In this document: one piece after another, positions 33,885-45,543 of the stretch
Layout: each line of letters starts with the position of its first letter
Numbering within the stretch: the first letter of the stretch is position 1
Assembly (NCBI RefSeq): GCF_026672425.1
Contig: NZ_JAPPRC010000003.1
Location: 62,001-126,000, forward strand
Direction of reading: 5' to 3'
DNA length: 64,000 bases
Source of the DNA: Pannonibacter sp. SL95
GTDB lineage: Bacteria; Pseudomonadota; Alphaproteobacteria; Rhizobiales; Stappiaceae
Translations under genes and position numbers: made by a program
The notes under the pieces: generated by a model
The model's input: the letters and a program-made list of their open reading frames with translations, nothing else
Told to the model about the DNA's origin: nothing
Databases searched by the model: none

Positions 33885-35909
33885 ATGAGCAACGCTTTGC
33901 AATCCCATTCGTCGCCGGCTGGAGCTGGCTTGCTGGCCGGGATGACGGTTCGTTTCCGGATCATTGTCCTCAGTCTGATCTCGACCCTCGGCCTTATCGC
34001 TGTTGCAACCGTGTTCTGGTGGAGCCAGTCCAGCGTCGATGCGGCCTTCAGGGCATCGGAAGCCAATGCTGCACTGGCGCGCGAAACCTATCAGTTGATG
34101 CAGTCAGCAGATAATCTCAGACTGTCGGAGAAAGCGTATCTCGTTGCGCCGTCAGACCAGTCCCACGCCGCGCTGCTCGAAGGTCACGCGGAAACAGTCA
34201 GGTTGCTTCAAGCACTGCAGCAGAATGCAGCCGCCCAGGCCCTGTCTGCGCAGACAGCCGATATTGCCGACACACTGGATGGCATCGTCGGATCCTTCAA
34301 TGAGCTGCATGCCGTGCAGAAGGCAATCGGTTTCGATCCGACCTCCGGGCTGCGGGGCCAACTCGGCGAACTGTCAGGCAAAGCCAAGGGGCGCATTGAC
34401 GACGAGCTGAAATTCGGTGGTGCTTCCGACTTCGAGAAGCTCGCGCGGACCGTGATGGACGTTCAGCTCGCGGAGAGCCGCTTTACCCAGTCGGGCGGAA
34501 GCGCAGAGACACTGGCGGCTTTCACCAAGTCCTATGCCGTATTCCAGAAGCTGATCGGGCGTGTCTACATCCCGAACGAAATCAAGGCCGAGATCGAAAC
34601 CAGCATGACGGCCTACAAGGCCGCCTTTGACCAGTATGCCGGCTCGCTCGAGACCCGCGCAGCGAAGATCGGGCTCACCGACGACCTGTTCACATTGTTG
34701 CCGCCACACATCGATGCCCTGCTTGATGCGGCGCGTGCAGGTGATCTTGCCGCGCAAAGCGAGCTGGCAGACATCCGCTCGGTGTCGTCCAAGGTGGTTT
34801 ATGGCGTGATCGGGGGGCTGGTTGTGGTTCTGTCCGCTCTTGCCATCATGATCGGCCGCTCCATCGCGGGTCCGCTGGCCAAGCTGCAGGGCTCGATGGA
34901 AGTGCTTGCGGCCGGCAAGACCGACATTGATCTTCCGGCGTCCAGCGGACGAGACGAGATTTCGGCAATGGTCCGGACCGTGCGCGTGTTCCGCGACAAC
35001 GCGGCCGAACGAAACCGTCTTGCAGCCGAGCAGGCGCGCGAGAACGAGGGACGCGACGCCCGGGTTGCACGGCTTGAGGCGATCATCTCGAGCTTCGAAG
35101 CGGCGGTGCAACGGTCGCTCGATAGCCTTGATCGGGCTTCGGCCGATCTTGGCAACGCTTCGGGCGCGGTGGAAAACGCCTCCGACGAGGTTGCGACCCT
35201 TGCTGATGAAGCCGGACGCATCGTGCGCGTGGCGGCCGAGAACGTGACATCGGCGGCCGGTGCAACTGAGGAACTGGCCAGCTCGATCACGGAAATCGCG
35301 TCGCAGGCCGGACGGTCGACCCAGGTTGCCAAGCGTGCCGTTGCCGGCGCGGACAGCACCTTCTCGACGATGCAGGAGCTGTCGAGCGCAGCTGACCGCA
35401 TCGGCGCGGTGATGAGCCTCATCCGCGACATCGCCAACCAGACCAACCTGCTGGCGCTCAACGCCACCATCGAAGCCGCCCGCGCGGGTGAGTCCGGCAA
35501 GGGCTTTGCCGTCGTCGCGGCGGAGGTGAAGCAGCTCGCCGACCAGACGGCAAAGGCAACCGAGGATATCGCCAAGCAGGTCGAGGCGATCCAGAGCGCA
35601 TCTGCCGGCGCGGTCTCGGCGATCTCCGAAGTGCGCGACATCATCGCCGACATGGATGGTCTTGCCTCGGCTGTTGCCCAGGCGGTCGAGCAGCAGGAGC
35701 GCGCGGTTGCAGGCATCTCCCGCAACGTGGCAGATGCGTCGCATCGCTCGGACGAAGGTGCCGGCCGCATGGACTCCGTGGTCGCGGCGACGGGCCATGC
35801 CCGCGCGACCGGTGACGAAGTGGATCGGCTGTCGAAAGTCCTGTCCGAACAGGCGAGCCTGCTGCGCCGTGAGGTGCGCGGGTTCCTGGAGGGCGTCCGC
35901 GCGGCGTGA
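33885..35909 (+). CDS. Methyl-accepting chemotaxis protein
   Basis: A 674-residue transmembrane chemoreceptor. A cytoplasmic N-terminus is followed by TM1 (about 24-46), a mainly helical periplasmic sensor of about 255 residues, TM2 (about 305-325), HAMP (about 326-380) and the long signalling coiled coil. The hairpin tip [19 protein letters not shown] lies near 518-536 and is canonical. The C-terminal [21 protein letters not shown] tail has no CheR-binding pentapeptide. The ligand is unknown. No chemotaxis genes are adjacent, so this is an orphan receptor locus. Confidence 0.94.
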   Translation: MSNALQSHSSPAGAGLLAGMTVRFRIIVLSLISTLGLIAVATVFWWSQSSVDAAFRASEANAALARETYQLMQSADNLRLSEKAYLVAPSDQSHAALLEGHAETVRLLQALQQNAAAQALSAQTADIADTLDGIVGSFNELHAVQKAIGFDPTSGLRGQLGELSGKAKGRIDDELKFGGASDFEKLARTVMDVQLAESRFTQSGGSAETLAAFTKSYAVFQKLIGRVYIPNEIKAEIETSMTAYKAAFDQYAGSLETRAAKIGLTDDLFTLLPPHIDALLDAARAGDLAAQSELADIRSVSSKVVYGVIGGLVVVLSALAIMIGRSIAGPLAKLQGSMEVLAAGKTDIDLPASSGRDEISAMVRTVRVFRDNAAERNRLAAEQARENEGRDARVARLEAIISSFEAAVQRSLDSLDRASADLGNASGAVENASDEVATLADEAGRIVRVAAENVTSAAGATEELASSITEIASQAGRSTQVAKRAVAGADSTFSTMQELSSAADRIGAVMSLIRDIANQTNLLALNATIEAARAGESGKGFAVVAAEVKQLADQTAKATEDIAKQVEAIQSASAGAVSAISEVRDIIADMDGLASAVAQAVEQQERAVAGISRNVADASHRSDEGAGRMDSVVAATGHARATGDEVDRLSKVLSEQASLLRREVRGFLEGVRAA

Positions 35910-35953
35910 GGCCGCCGGACTTTTCAGCATTGCGTCGCTTTATGAATGCAGAC

Positions 35954-35984
35954 CGGCGCGCGACCAACCGTCGCGCGCCGTTTT
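35954..35984 (+). terminator. Rho-independent terminator of the chemoreceptor gene
   Basis: An 11-bp perfect inverted repeat (CGGCGCGCGAC and GTCGCGCGCCG) with loop CAACC, followed directly by TTTT on the plus strand, 45 bp after the chemoreceptor stop. Confidence 0.88.
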
Positions 35985-36169
35985 CTTGTCTGTTGCTCGT
36001 GCCGCTGCAGCGTCAGACTGCAGACCTTATCATTGGCTGGCGCATCTTCGACTTTGCCATGCGCTCAAGGCTCCGCTATCCCTTTGCGGCTTCGAATGTC
36101 GAATTTCTACCAAGGCGCTGAGATGCTGACGCATCACGCCTTGAAAATGCTCAAATGCCGCACGGGCTT

Positions 36170-36208
36170 GACCAACTCTCGGTGAGTCAGGCTCATCGAG
36201 AGTTGGTC
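36170..36208 (+). promoter_or_regulatory. Long inverted repeat in leader of flavoprotein gene
   Basis: GACCAACTCTCG (36170-36181) and its exact complement (36197-36208) flank an inner TGAG/CTCA pair, so the whole unit can form a stem of about 16 bp with a five-base loop. It ends 21 bp before the flavoprotein ATG. No T-run follows, so it is not a plain terminator; an operator for a dimeric repressor or an RNA structure near the ribosome site are both possible. Confidence 0.6.
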
Positions 36209-36229
36209 TTACCCATGACAGGAGTGGTC

Positions 36230-37420
36230 ATGCAGGACAGCATTGTTATCGTCGGGGCCGGTCAGGCTGGCGCCCAGGTTGCCCAGTCGCTGCGGCAGGG
36301 TGGCTTCACCGGTTCGATCCGCCTGATCGGAGAGGAAATTCATCCGCCGTATCAACGCCCGCCGCTGTCCAAGAAGTTTCTGGCCGGTGAAACGGACGCA
36401 GAAGGCCTTTGGCTGCGGCCTTCAGCCTTTTACGAAACACAGTCAGTTGATCTCCTCACCGGGAGCGAGGTCGCTGCAATCGATAGGGACGCACACGTTG
36501 TCGTCCTGGCTAGTGGTGAGCGGGTTTCCTACGGCAAGCTGGTGCTGGCGACGGGCACGCGGGCGCGCCGCATTCCCGTGCCTGGAGCCGATCTCGCCGG
36601 TGTCTTGACGCTCCGGTCCATCGCTGATGTGGACCGGATCCGGGATGCGCTTGGCCTGCATGATCGCCTGGCGGTGATCGGCGCCGGTTACATCGGCCTC
36701 GAGGTCGCAGCCGTTGCGCGGGCCATGGGCAAGACGGTCACTGTGATCGAGGCGCAGGACCGTGTGCTGAAACGTGTTGTCTCCCCGGCCATCTCTGCCT
36801 TCTACGAATCCCTGCATCGCGGCAAGGGCGTCGAGCTGCGTCTCGGCACCGGCCTGTCGGCAATCGAGGGCGTGAATGGTCAGGTGTCCGGCGTGCGGCT
36901 GGCTGATGACAGTCTGGTGCCGGCCGGTCTTGTGCTGATGGCCGTCGGCGCGGAGCCAAATGACGCGCTGGCCGAAGCGGCCGGACTTGAAACCGACAAC
37001 GGCATCCTCGTTGATGGCGGCGGGCAGACGAGCGATCCGGACATCTATGCCGCCGGCGACTGCACCCGCTTTTTCTTGCCGCGCTATGACCGCTCGGTGC
37101 GGCTGGAGAGCGTGCAGAACGCCATCGACCAGGCCAAGGTCGTCGCCCAGTCGATCCTGGGCCAGGAGGTGGACTATGATCCGCTGCCGTGGTTCTGGTC
37201 CGACCAGTACCACGTCAAGCTGCAGATCGCCGGCTTGTCGGAAGGCTATGACGAGGTCGTCACCGTGGGCGAACCGGCCGAGGACAAGTTCTACGTCGCC
37301 TACCTGCGGCAGGGCCGGCTGATTGCCGTCGACAGCATCAACTCGCCCCGCTCGCACATGATGGCCCGCAAGGCGATCGGCGAGCCCTGGCGCGCCGATC
37401 TTCTGCCCGCCGCAGCCTGA
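36230..37420 (+). CDS. FAD-dependent ferredoxin reductase-type oxidoreductase
   Basis: A 396-residue flavoprotein of the rhodocoxin/putidaredoxin reductase group, which passes electrons from NAD(P)H to a 2Fe-2S ferredoxin. FAD motif GAGQAG lies at 9-14, the text YQRPPLSKKFL near 40 is family-typical, the NAD motif GAGYIGLE lies near 154-161, and the second FAD motif is IYAAGDC. The C-terminal domain (about 320-396) has PWFWSDQYHVKLQIAGL, as in BphA4. CAGGAG precedes ATG 36230. No ferredoxin or oxygenase gene is next to it, so the partner is unknown. Confidence 0.92.
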   Translation: MQDSIVIVGAGQAGAQVAQSLRQGGFTGSIRLIGEEIHPPYQRPPLSKKFLAGETDAEGLWLRPSAFYETQSVDLLTGSEVAAIDRDAHVVVLASGERVSYGKLVLATGTRARRIPVPGADLAGVLTLRSIADVDRIRDALGLHDRLAVIGAGYIGLEVAAVARAMGKTVTVIEAQDRVLKRVVSPAISAFYESLHRGKGVELRLGTGLSAIEGVNGQVSGVRLADDSLVPAGLVLMAVGAEPNDALAEAAGLETDNGILVDGGGQTSDPDIYAAGDCTRFFLPRYDRSVRLESVQNAIDQAKVVAQSILGQEVDYDPLPWFWSDQYHVKLQIAGLSEGYDEVVTVGEPAEDKFYVAYLRQGRLIAVDSINSPRSHMMARKAIGEPWRADLLPAAA

Positions 37421-37424
37421 CGGC

Positions 37425-38438
37425 TCACGGCGTGCCGTAGAGCGACTTGAACCGGGCCTCGACCGCCGGGGCCCGGTCATAGTGATGGATCACGGCGAAG
37501 CGCTCGCCGGCGCGAGTCAGGACCACGCCGTCCTCAAAGCGCGGCAGCGTCGCTGGATCGGCAAAGGCGCCGGGGCTTTTTGACGGTTCCATCAGCGTGC
37601 AGGCGTGCAGGGTCCACGGCTGCTGCCAGTCGGTCAGCAGCGTAATCCGGCCGAAGGCGCCGAAGGACAGGAGCTGGTTGAAGGCGATCTGGTCGCCGAT
37701 GCGCTTGCTCTGGTCGAAGTAGTAGTTCGCCAGCATCAGCTCCAGCATGGCCTCGAACCGGCCGGCGAAGAAGCCGCAGCAGATCACCGGCTTTCCCGCG
37801 ACGCGGCGCAACGCGTGCTTGCCGAAGGCCTTGATCGTCATGCGGTGGTTCCACGGGTCCGCATGGGTGATGCCTTCCACGGAGGCAATCAGGTCCTTGT
37901 CCGCCGGCAGGTTGGCGGCGATCCAGTCGAACGGGTTGCCCTGAAACGCCACGTCGCGCGCGTCGGAGAAGGCAAGGAAACGGAACGTCTCGCCGGTGCG
38001 TTCTGCGTGATCGCGCAGGAGCTCGCTCGAGTGGAAGAAGCGGCGGTCGTGGATCTTGTCGCGGAAGCGCAGGATGCGGCGCGTCCAGGTCCAGCGGCTG
38101 TCGACCCTGAGCTTGCGGCCGTCGAGATGATCGGCGAGTTCCTCGTCGAGCTGGCTGTAACGGTAGCGCGTGCCATCCTGGCGATAGGTGAAGACGACGG
38201 CGCCCTGCGCTTCCATCCAGCGCACCAGCTCGGCCTCCACGTCATAGGCGACGACGAAAACCCGCCCGGTGAACCCGGTCGCTTTCAGCGAGTTGAACCA
38301 GACCGCCATGTCGGCCGGCCGGTAGCCGGAGACGGCCGTGACGATGGCATCGAGCGGGCAGTCGGAGCGGATCGGTTCGACCGGGGTGCTGTGCCAGCCC
38401 GGAACGGTGGGCACGGGCAGGGCGGATTGGTTGCTCAT
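37425..38438 (-). CDS. Putative glycosyltransferase-like protein
   Basis: A 337-residue protein I cannot assign firmly. The early block LDAIVTAVSGYRPADMAVWFNSLKATGF resembles nucleotide-sugar-binding folds, and RFLAFSDARDVAFQGNPFDW (about 155-175) contains a D-A-R-D pattern like the DxD motif of GT-A enzymes. The later GDQIAFNQLLSF and WTLHACTL also fit glycosyltransferases. ATG 38438 has AGGGG eight bases upstream. It starts 11 bp after the stop of the alpha/beta hydrolase gene and is convergent with the flavoprotein gene, 4 bp between stops. Confidence 0.65.
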   Translation of the reverse strand: MSNQSALPVPTVPGWHSTPVEPIRSDCPLDAIVTAVSGYRPADMAVWFNSLKATGFTGRVFVVAYDVEAELVRWMEAQGAVVFTYRQDGTRYRYSQLDEELADHLDGRKLRVDSRWTWTRRILRFRDKIHDRRFFHSSELLRDHAERTGETFRFLAFSDARDVAFQGNPFDWIAANLPADKDLIASVEGITHADPWNHRMTIKAFGKHALRRVAGKPVICCGFFAGRFEAMLELMLANYYFDQSKRIGDQIAFNQLLSFGAFGRITLLTDWQQPWTLHACTLMEPSKSPGAFADPATLPRFEDGVVLTRAGERFAVIHHYDRAPAVEARFKSLYGTP

Positions 38439-38449
38439 CGTCAATGCCC

Positions 38450-39250
38450 CTATCGCGCCGCGCTGGCTTCGAGAATGAGCCGGATCACCGCTTGCGGGTT
38501 TTCCAGATGCGGCATGTGGCCCATATCGTCGAACAGGTGGCAGGCGACGGTGCCCGGCAGATCGCCAGCCTGATGCACCGGCAGCACGCGGTCCTGCCGG
38601 CCCCAGATGAGCTTCACCGGCATGCCCAGATCGGCAAGTGCCGCCTTCTCGATGGTCTTTTGGCCATCGCCATCAAGGATTTCCTCGACGATGGTGGTCA
38701 GGGCCTCGACGGCTCCCGGCTTCTGGCGCAGCTCTGCCGCATGGCGGGCGAACAGGCGCGGCATGCGGAAGCCAAAGCCGAAGAACTGCTCCAGCAGGGG
38801 TTCCAGTTCTGCCTCGCTGTCGGTCCGGGCGTAGCGGCGCAGCAGCTTGTAATTGATCTCGCGGCCAAAGCCGCCCGGTGCCAGCAGCGTCAGGCTCGCC
38901 ACACTTTCCGGCGCGCGCATGGCGACCAGCGCGGCCACTGCGCCGCCCATGGAGTGCCCGACCAGATGCACGGGGGCGAGGTTCATTGCCTCCAGCGACT
39001 GCACCACGGCCTTGGCGGAAACGCCGGCATTGCCGATCCGTGGCCAGGCGAGCGCCTTGCCGTGACCGGGCAGATCGAAAGCGATGGTGCGCCGGCGCGG
39101 TGACAGCCCGGTCTGGATGTTCAGCCAGGTCTGGTGATCACCTCCGAAGCCATGCAGCAGAACGATGGGTGCCCCTGACCCGTCACCCTGCTCGTGATGG
39201 GGCAGATGGGCATTGGCTGCAGGAACGAGAGGCGTGGCAGGGCTGGACAT
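38450..39250 (-). CDS. Alpha/beta-fold hydrolase
   Basis: A 266-residue serine hydrolase. The oxyanion/HG motif is LLHGFGGDHQTW, the nucleophile elbow is GHSMGG (near residue 112), the acid Asp is in WGRQDRVLP, and the His is in MGHMPHLENP. The sequence resembles the hydrolase domain found in some acetoin dehydrogenase E2-like proteins and in esterases; the substrate is unknown. ATG 39250 has AGGA upstream. The glycosyltransferase-like gene follows at 11 bp on the same strand. Confidence 0.88.
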   Translation of the reverse strand: MSSPATPLVPAANAHLPHHEQGDGSGAPIVLLHGFGGDHQTWLNIQTGLSPRRRTIAFDLPGHGKALAWPRIGNAGVSAKAVVQSLEAMNLAPVHLVGHSMGGAVAALVAMRAPESVASLTLLAPGGFGREINYKLLRRYARTDSEAELEPLLEQFFGFGFRMPRLFARHAAELRQKPGAVEALTTIVEEILDGDGQKTIEKAALADLGMPVKLIWGRQDRVLPVHQAGDLPGTVACHLFDDMGHMPHLENPQAVIRLILEASAAR

Positions 39251-39383
39251 GGCGGGGTCCTTGTCGCATTCATGTGGTGACACTGATAGCTGCCGCGCCA
39301 CGCAAAGAAAAGCCACGGCGACTTACGCAAGCTGTGCGTCCTGCCCGGCAAAAGGACGGATGGACAGCGGGGTCGGACTGGAC

Positions 39384-39395
39384 TAAATCGATTTA
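39384..39395. promoter_or_regulatory. LacI-type operator palindrome
   Basis: TAAATCGATTTA is a perfect 12-bp palindrome with the central CG step typical of LacI/GalR-family operators. It lies 64 bp before the sugar kinase start in the divergent gap with the hydrolase gene. It is AT-rich in an otherwise GC-rich region. No LacI-family gene is in the window, so the regulator would be encoded elsewhere. Confidence 0.5.
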
Positions 39396-39458
39396 AATGG
39401 CTGTGTCTGGCCATTCCGGCTGTGAGCCGTGTTGTCCTGTCATGATCTGGAACCTCAA

Positions 39459-40379
39459 ATGACCGCTGCGATCGATCTCGTCTGCCTTGGCGAGCCCATG
39501 GTGGAACTCAACCAGCACCAGGCTGGTGGCCCCTACCACCCCGGTTTCGGTGGCGACGTGTCGAACACCGCGGTCGCGGCTGCCCGGCAAGGCCTCAAGG
39601 TTGCCATGGCCACGGCGCTCGGGGCTGACGTGTTCGGCGACAGCCTGCGCGGTCTCTGGACGGCGGAAGGCATCGATCATTCGGCCGTGCCAGCGGATCC
39701 GGACGCGCCAACCGGGCTCTATTTCGTCACCCATGGCCCTGCCGGCCATACGTTTTCCTACCGCCGCGCCGGCTCGGCGGCGAGCCGGATGAGCCCGCGC
39801 AACCTGCCGCTGGATCTCATCTCCAGCGCGAAGGTCCTGCATTTCTCGGCGATCAGCCAGGCGATCTCGCCGTCAGCCTGTGATGCCACGTTTGCAGCCG
39901 TCGAGGCCGCGCGTGCGGCTGGCCGGCTTGTTTCCTATGACACCAACCTGCGTCTCGCGCTGTGGCCACTGGCGCGGGCCCGCGCCGTCATCCGCGCCAC
40001 CATCGGTCTCAGCGACATCATCCTGCCCGGCCTCGATGATGCGCAGAAACTGTGTGAGGCGCAGGATGCGGACGGGATCGTTGACGAACTGCTGGGTCTT
40101 GGCGCGAGGATCGTTGCCCTGACCATGGGCAGCGACGGCGTTCTGGTGGCAACTGGCGAGCGCCGGGAGCGGATCGCCTCCCACAAGGTGAAGGCAGTTG
40201 ATGCGACCGGAGCAGGTGATGCCTTCGACGGCGCATTCCTGGCTGAGTACCTCATGACGGGCGATGCCTTCGCCGCAGCCCGTCACGCCAATGCGGCAGC
40301 GGCCTTGTCGGTCACGGGCTACGGCGCTGTTGCCCCGCTTCCCTCTCGCGCTGATGTCGCGCGGTTCCTGCAGTCTTGA
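39459..40379 (+). CDS. PfkB-family sugar kinase (KDG kinase-like)
   Basis: A 306-residue ribokinase-fold kinase. The N-terminal GEPMVELNQ and GFGGDVSNTAVAAARQG are substrate-binding PfkB signatures. The C-terminal DATGAGDAFDGAFLAEYL holds the anion hole and the catalytic Asp. Text such as TGLYFVTHGPAGHTFSYRR and LSDIILPGLDDAQKL resembles 2-keto-3-deoxygluconate kinases. The substrate call is tentative, since no other pathway gene is adjacent. A LacI-type palindrome upstream supports sugar-responsive control. Confidence 0.85.
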   Translation: MTAAIDLVCLGEPMVELNQHQAGGPYHPGFGGDVSNTAVAAARQGLKVAMATALGADVFGDSLRGLWTAEGIDHSAVPADPDAPTGLYFVTHGPAGHTFSYRRAGSAASRMSPRNLPLDLISSAKVLHFSAISQAISPSACDATFAAVEAARAAGRLVSYDTNLRLALWPLARARAVIRATIGLSDIILPGLDDAQKLCEAQDADGIVDELLGLGARIVALTMGSDGVLVATGERRERIASHKVKAVDATGAGDAFDGAFLAEYLMTGDAFAAARHANAAAALSVTGYGAVAPLPSRADVARFLQS

Positions 40380-40466
40380 GGTGGTCACAAGAGGGTTATC
40401 TGCCGGGCAGTTGACGAAGCGTAACGGTTTGTTCACCATAAAACCCGAGAAAAGATAGGCAGATCA

Positions 40467-40493
40467 GGCCACCGTACAATCAGCACGGTGGCC
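40467..40493. terminator. Inverted repeat between sugar kinase and transpeptidase genes
   Basis: GGCCACCGT and ACGGTGGCC form a perfect 9-bp stem with a nine-base loop, 87 bp after the kinase stop. The plus-strand tail ATTAATCTG is only weakly T-rich, so it may be a modest terminator or a leader structure of the transpeptidase gene. Confidence 0.4.
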
Positions 40494-40549
40494 ATTAATC
40501 TGTCTTCCGGGTCATCCGGTTTTGGACAAACAATTTGCGAGCACGTTTC

Positions 40550-41173
40550 ATGCGGCTGCGACTTCGCCTTTCTCTTCTTGCGCTCTGCGCGAGCCTTGCC
40601 GTGCCCCCGCTGGCCTCGGCCCCCGCTCTCGCCTTCGACGACAACAAGTTCTACGATCCGCTGACCCGTGAATGGGTCGAGCTGAAGATGACGCCGGAAG
40701 TTGCCGGCAAGATTGCCCGGCGCAAGTTCAAGCGGAAGGTGGTCGATTTCAATGGCAGCGAAGCTCCCGGTACGATCATCGTCGATACCGAAGACCGCTT
40801 CCTCTATCACGTGCTCGATGACGGCACCGCCATGCGCTATGGCATCGGCGTCGGCCGCGACGGCTTCACCTGGCGCGGCGAGCAGAAGGTGACCCGCAAG
40901 GCGGAATGGCCAGGCTGGACGCCGCCGCCGGAAATGATCGTGCGGGAACGCAAGAAGGGCCGCAACCTGCCGGCCTTCATGCCGGGCGGCCCGAAAAACC
41001 CGATGGGTGCGCGCGCGCTCTATCTCGGCAACACTGTCTATCGCATCCACGGGACCAACGAGGACTGGAGCATCGGCCAGGCCGTCTCTTCCGGCTGCTT
41101 CCGCATGTGGAACGAGGACGTCGAACACCTGTACAGTCAGGTGCCGGTTGGCGCGAAGGTCGTCATCCGCTGA
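40550..41173 (+). CDS. L,D-transpeptidase (YkuD domain)
   Basis: A 207-residue secreted enzyme that cross-links peptidoglycan or attaches proteins to it, using a catalytic cysteine. The signal peptide spans about residues 1-28 (ending ASAPALAF). The YkuD active site is H167 in YRIHGTN and the S181-G182-C183 triad in AVSSGCFRMWNEDV. The domain starts near 73 (GTIIVDTEDRFLY). ATG 40550 is preferred to a TTG 15 bases upstream. It stands alone, with the cyclase gene convergent. Confidence 0.93.
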   Translation: MRLRLRLSLLALCASLAVPPLASAPALAFDDNKFYDPLTREWVELKMTPEVAGKIARRKFKRKVVDFNGSEAPGTIIVDTEDRFLYHVLDDGTAMRYGIGVGRDGFTWRGEQKVTRKAEWPGWTPPPEMIVRERKKGRNLPAFMPGGPKNPMGARALYLGNTVYRIHGTNEDWSIGQAVSSGCFRMWNEDVEHLYSQVPVGAKVVIR

Positions 41174-41230
41174 GCATCCTGCGGGCCAGCATTGACCGGC
41201 CCGTATTCATTTCCGATTTCAGGTCCGGTT

Positions 41231-42433
41231 TCAGGCCAGCTTGAGCGCGAAGATCGGGCGCGGCTCACGGAAGCCGGCGAGATGGAAATCGCCGACGGGA
41301 ACGGCCTCGGCGCCGGCGTGGTCGGCAATGTCCTCCGTCAGCAGCACGACCTGGCCCAGTTCCTTGGTCAGCGCTTCCATGCGCGCGGCCGCATGCACGG
41401 TCTGACCGATCACCGAGAACGTCAGACGGTTGGCGATGCCGATATTGCCAAACATCACGCGTCCGACCGACAGGGCGATGCCAGCCTGGAGCGGTCCGTT
41501 GCCATCCATGAGATCGCCGATGCTGGTTTCCTTCAGCCGTGCGGCGCTGCGTCTGGCAGCGGCAAGGGCGCGTGTGGCCGCAGGGGCCACATCGGAGGCC
41601 TCGATCGGGAAGATGCCCAGCACGGCGTCTCCGATGAAATCGAGGATCTCGCCGCCCTCTGCCTCGACGGCTCCGGCTGTCGCGTCAAAGTAACGGTTCA
41701 GCAGACGCAGATAGAGGTCCGGGCCAAGCGCCTCCGCATGGGCTGTCGACTGGCGCATGTCGGAATAGAAGATGACGGCATCGATGCTCTGTCCGTCGCC
41801 GTGGCGGATCTGACCGTTCAGCACACGGCTTCCCGCCCAGCGACCGAGATAGGTTTCCGCGACCGTGCGTGTGATCTGGGCCTGGACGTTGGCACGCACG
41901 GCCAGGGCGAGCCGCTTCTGCAGGTAGGTGATGGCGGACAGGTGCTCGTCCGAAAAGCCGCCCGGTGACTTGCTGGCCCAACTGGCCAACAGGCCTGTAT
42001 GGCCGAGATTCTCCGCGACTGCTGGCAGTTCGAACGCGGTGGATGCCACCATGTAGTCGGTGAAACCATCTGCCTTCAGCTGATCGAGAAGCGGGAACTC
42101 GCTCTCCGCATTGGCCCGCTCCAGCTGCCGGCGCAACATCGATTCCCCGCTCGACCAAAGCCAGCGCATCGGGCTTTTCTGCCAGGCTTCTGTTTCCTCC
42201 ATGGCATGGTGGAACCGGTCATGCTCGACAGGCTGCTGGTGGCGCCAGAAAACGGTCTCAGAGTGGATCAACGGATGCAGCGTTGTCCATCCGAGCAAGG
42301 CGCGGTCCAGCGGAACCCCGATGTCGCACAGGCGCTGGCACAGACCATCGAACATGGCGCTCATCGTCGGGCTGCCAAGCGCGAGTGTGATCAGCCAGTC
42401 TTCGATTGCCTCGAGCTTTTCATTTGTCTGCAT
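41231..42433 (-). CDS. Class III adenylate/guanylate cyclase-like protein with altered active site
   Basis: A 400-residue soluble protein. The first 200 residues form an all-helical/mixed sensor-like region also found in other rhizobial cyclases. The cyclase domain occupies about 215-400. Metal-binding aspartates are present: D225 (FYSDMRQST) and D269 (IGDAVLGIF). The transition-state Arg351 is present. However, the base-selecting Lys of the usual K-x-x-G-D motif is Asp (D265), and the usual Asn of the TVNxAAR motif is His (H347 in TVHAAARM). It may use a different nucleotide, have low activity, or be regulatory. ATG 42433 is chosen over an in-frame extension to 42550. Confidence 0.88.
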   Translation of the reverse strand: MQTNEKLEAIEDWLITLALGSPTMSAMFDGLCQRLCDIGVPLDRALLGWTTLHPLIHSETVFWRHQQPVEHDRFHHAMEETEAWQKSPMRWLWSSGESMLRRQLERANAESEFPLLDQLKADGFTDYMVASTAFELPAVAENLGHTGLLASWASKSPGGFSDEHLSAITYLQKRLALAVRANVQAQITRTVAETYLGRWAGSRVLNGQIRHGDGQSIDAVIFYSDMRQSTAHAEALGPDLYLRLLNRYFDATAGAVEAEGGEILDFIGDAVLGIFPIEASDVAPAATRALAAARRSAARLKETSIGDLMDGNGPLQAGIALSVGRVMFGNIGIANRLTFSVIGQTVHAAARMEALTKELGQVVLLTEDIADHAGAEAVPVGDFHLAGFREPRPIFALKLA

Positions 42434-42511
42434 CGCAATCTCTCTGTGAACGGACCGGCGGCACCAGCCTTGCTTGCCAAAGCCTGAAAAGTCAAAGGCC
42501 GGCGTCAGAAT

Positions 42512-42682
42512 GCTGACAAACCTCGACCTCACCGTCGTCATCCCGGCCAAGCGTCAGCGCCGAGCCGGGACCGGAGAGTCGAGGCCTCTATAATTCAATT
42601 CGTTAAACCCGGAGAGACCTTGACTCTGCGGTCCCGGATCTCCGCTCAGCTGGGCCGGGATGACGGAGGAAGGTTTGTCAGC
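42512..42682. repeat. 171-bp imperfect palindromic element
   Basis: The ends are exact inverted copies, GCTGACAAACCT (42512-42523) and its complement (42671-42682). Inside them GTCATCCCGGCC and GGCCGGGATGAC pair, then GGGACCG and CGGTCCC, then AGAGTC and GACTCT, and a central AT-rich stretch around AATTCAATTCG. The unit could fold into one long hairpin of about 85 bp. It looks like a REP/MITE-type dispersed repeat; GTCATCCCGGCC-containing palindromes are common in Rhizobiales. Copy number cannot be judged here. Confidence 0.8.
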
Positions 42683-42687
42683 GGTCA

Positions 42688-42718
42688 AAAAAAGGCCGGC
42701 GCAAGGCCGGCCTTTTTT
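42688..42718 (-). terminator. Rho-independent terminator of secA
   Basis: A 13-bp inverted repeat (AAAAAAGGCCGGC and its complement) with loop GCAAG and T-runs at both ends. It lies 18 bp after the secA stop on the minus strand; an efficient signal in either direction. Confidence 0.9.
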
Positions 42719-42735
42719 GTCTTTGCTCAGATCTG

Positions 42736-45543
<2,808 letters not shown>

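Larger units (their letters stand above)
35910..36229. other. 320-bp gap between chemoreceptor and flavoprotein genes
   Basis: No gene is apparent. It holds the chemoreceptor terminator (35954-35984) at its start and a strong stem-loop (36170-36208) just before the flavoprotein gene. The stretch between them, about 36000-36165, has lower GC than the surrounding genes and presumably contains the promoter of the flavoprotein gene, but I cannot assign one with confidence. Confidence 0.6.
42434..42735. other. 302-bp gap between cyclase and secA genes
   Basis: No gene is seen. The gap is largely filled by a 171-bp imperfect palindromic element (42512-42682) and the secA terminator (42688-42718). 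The cyclase promoter must lie between the element and the cyclase start at 42433, or inside the element. Confidence 0.7.
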
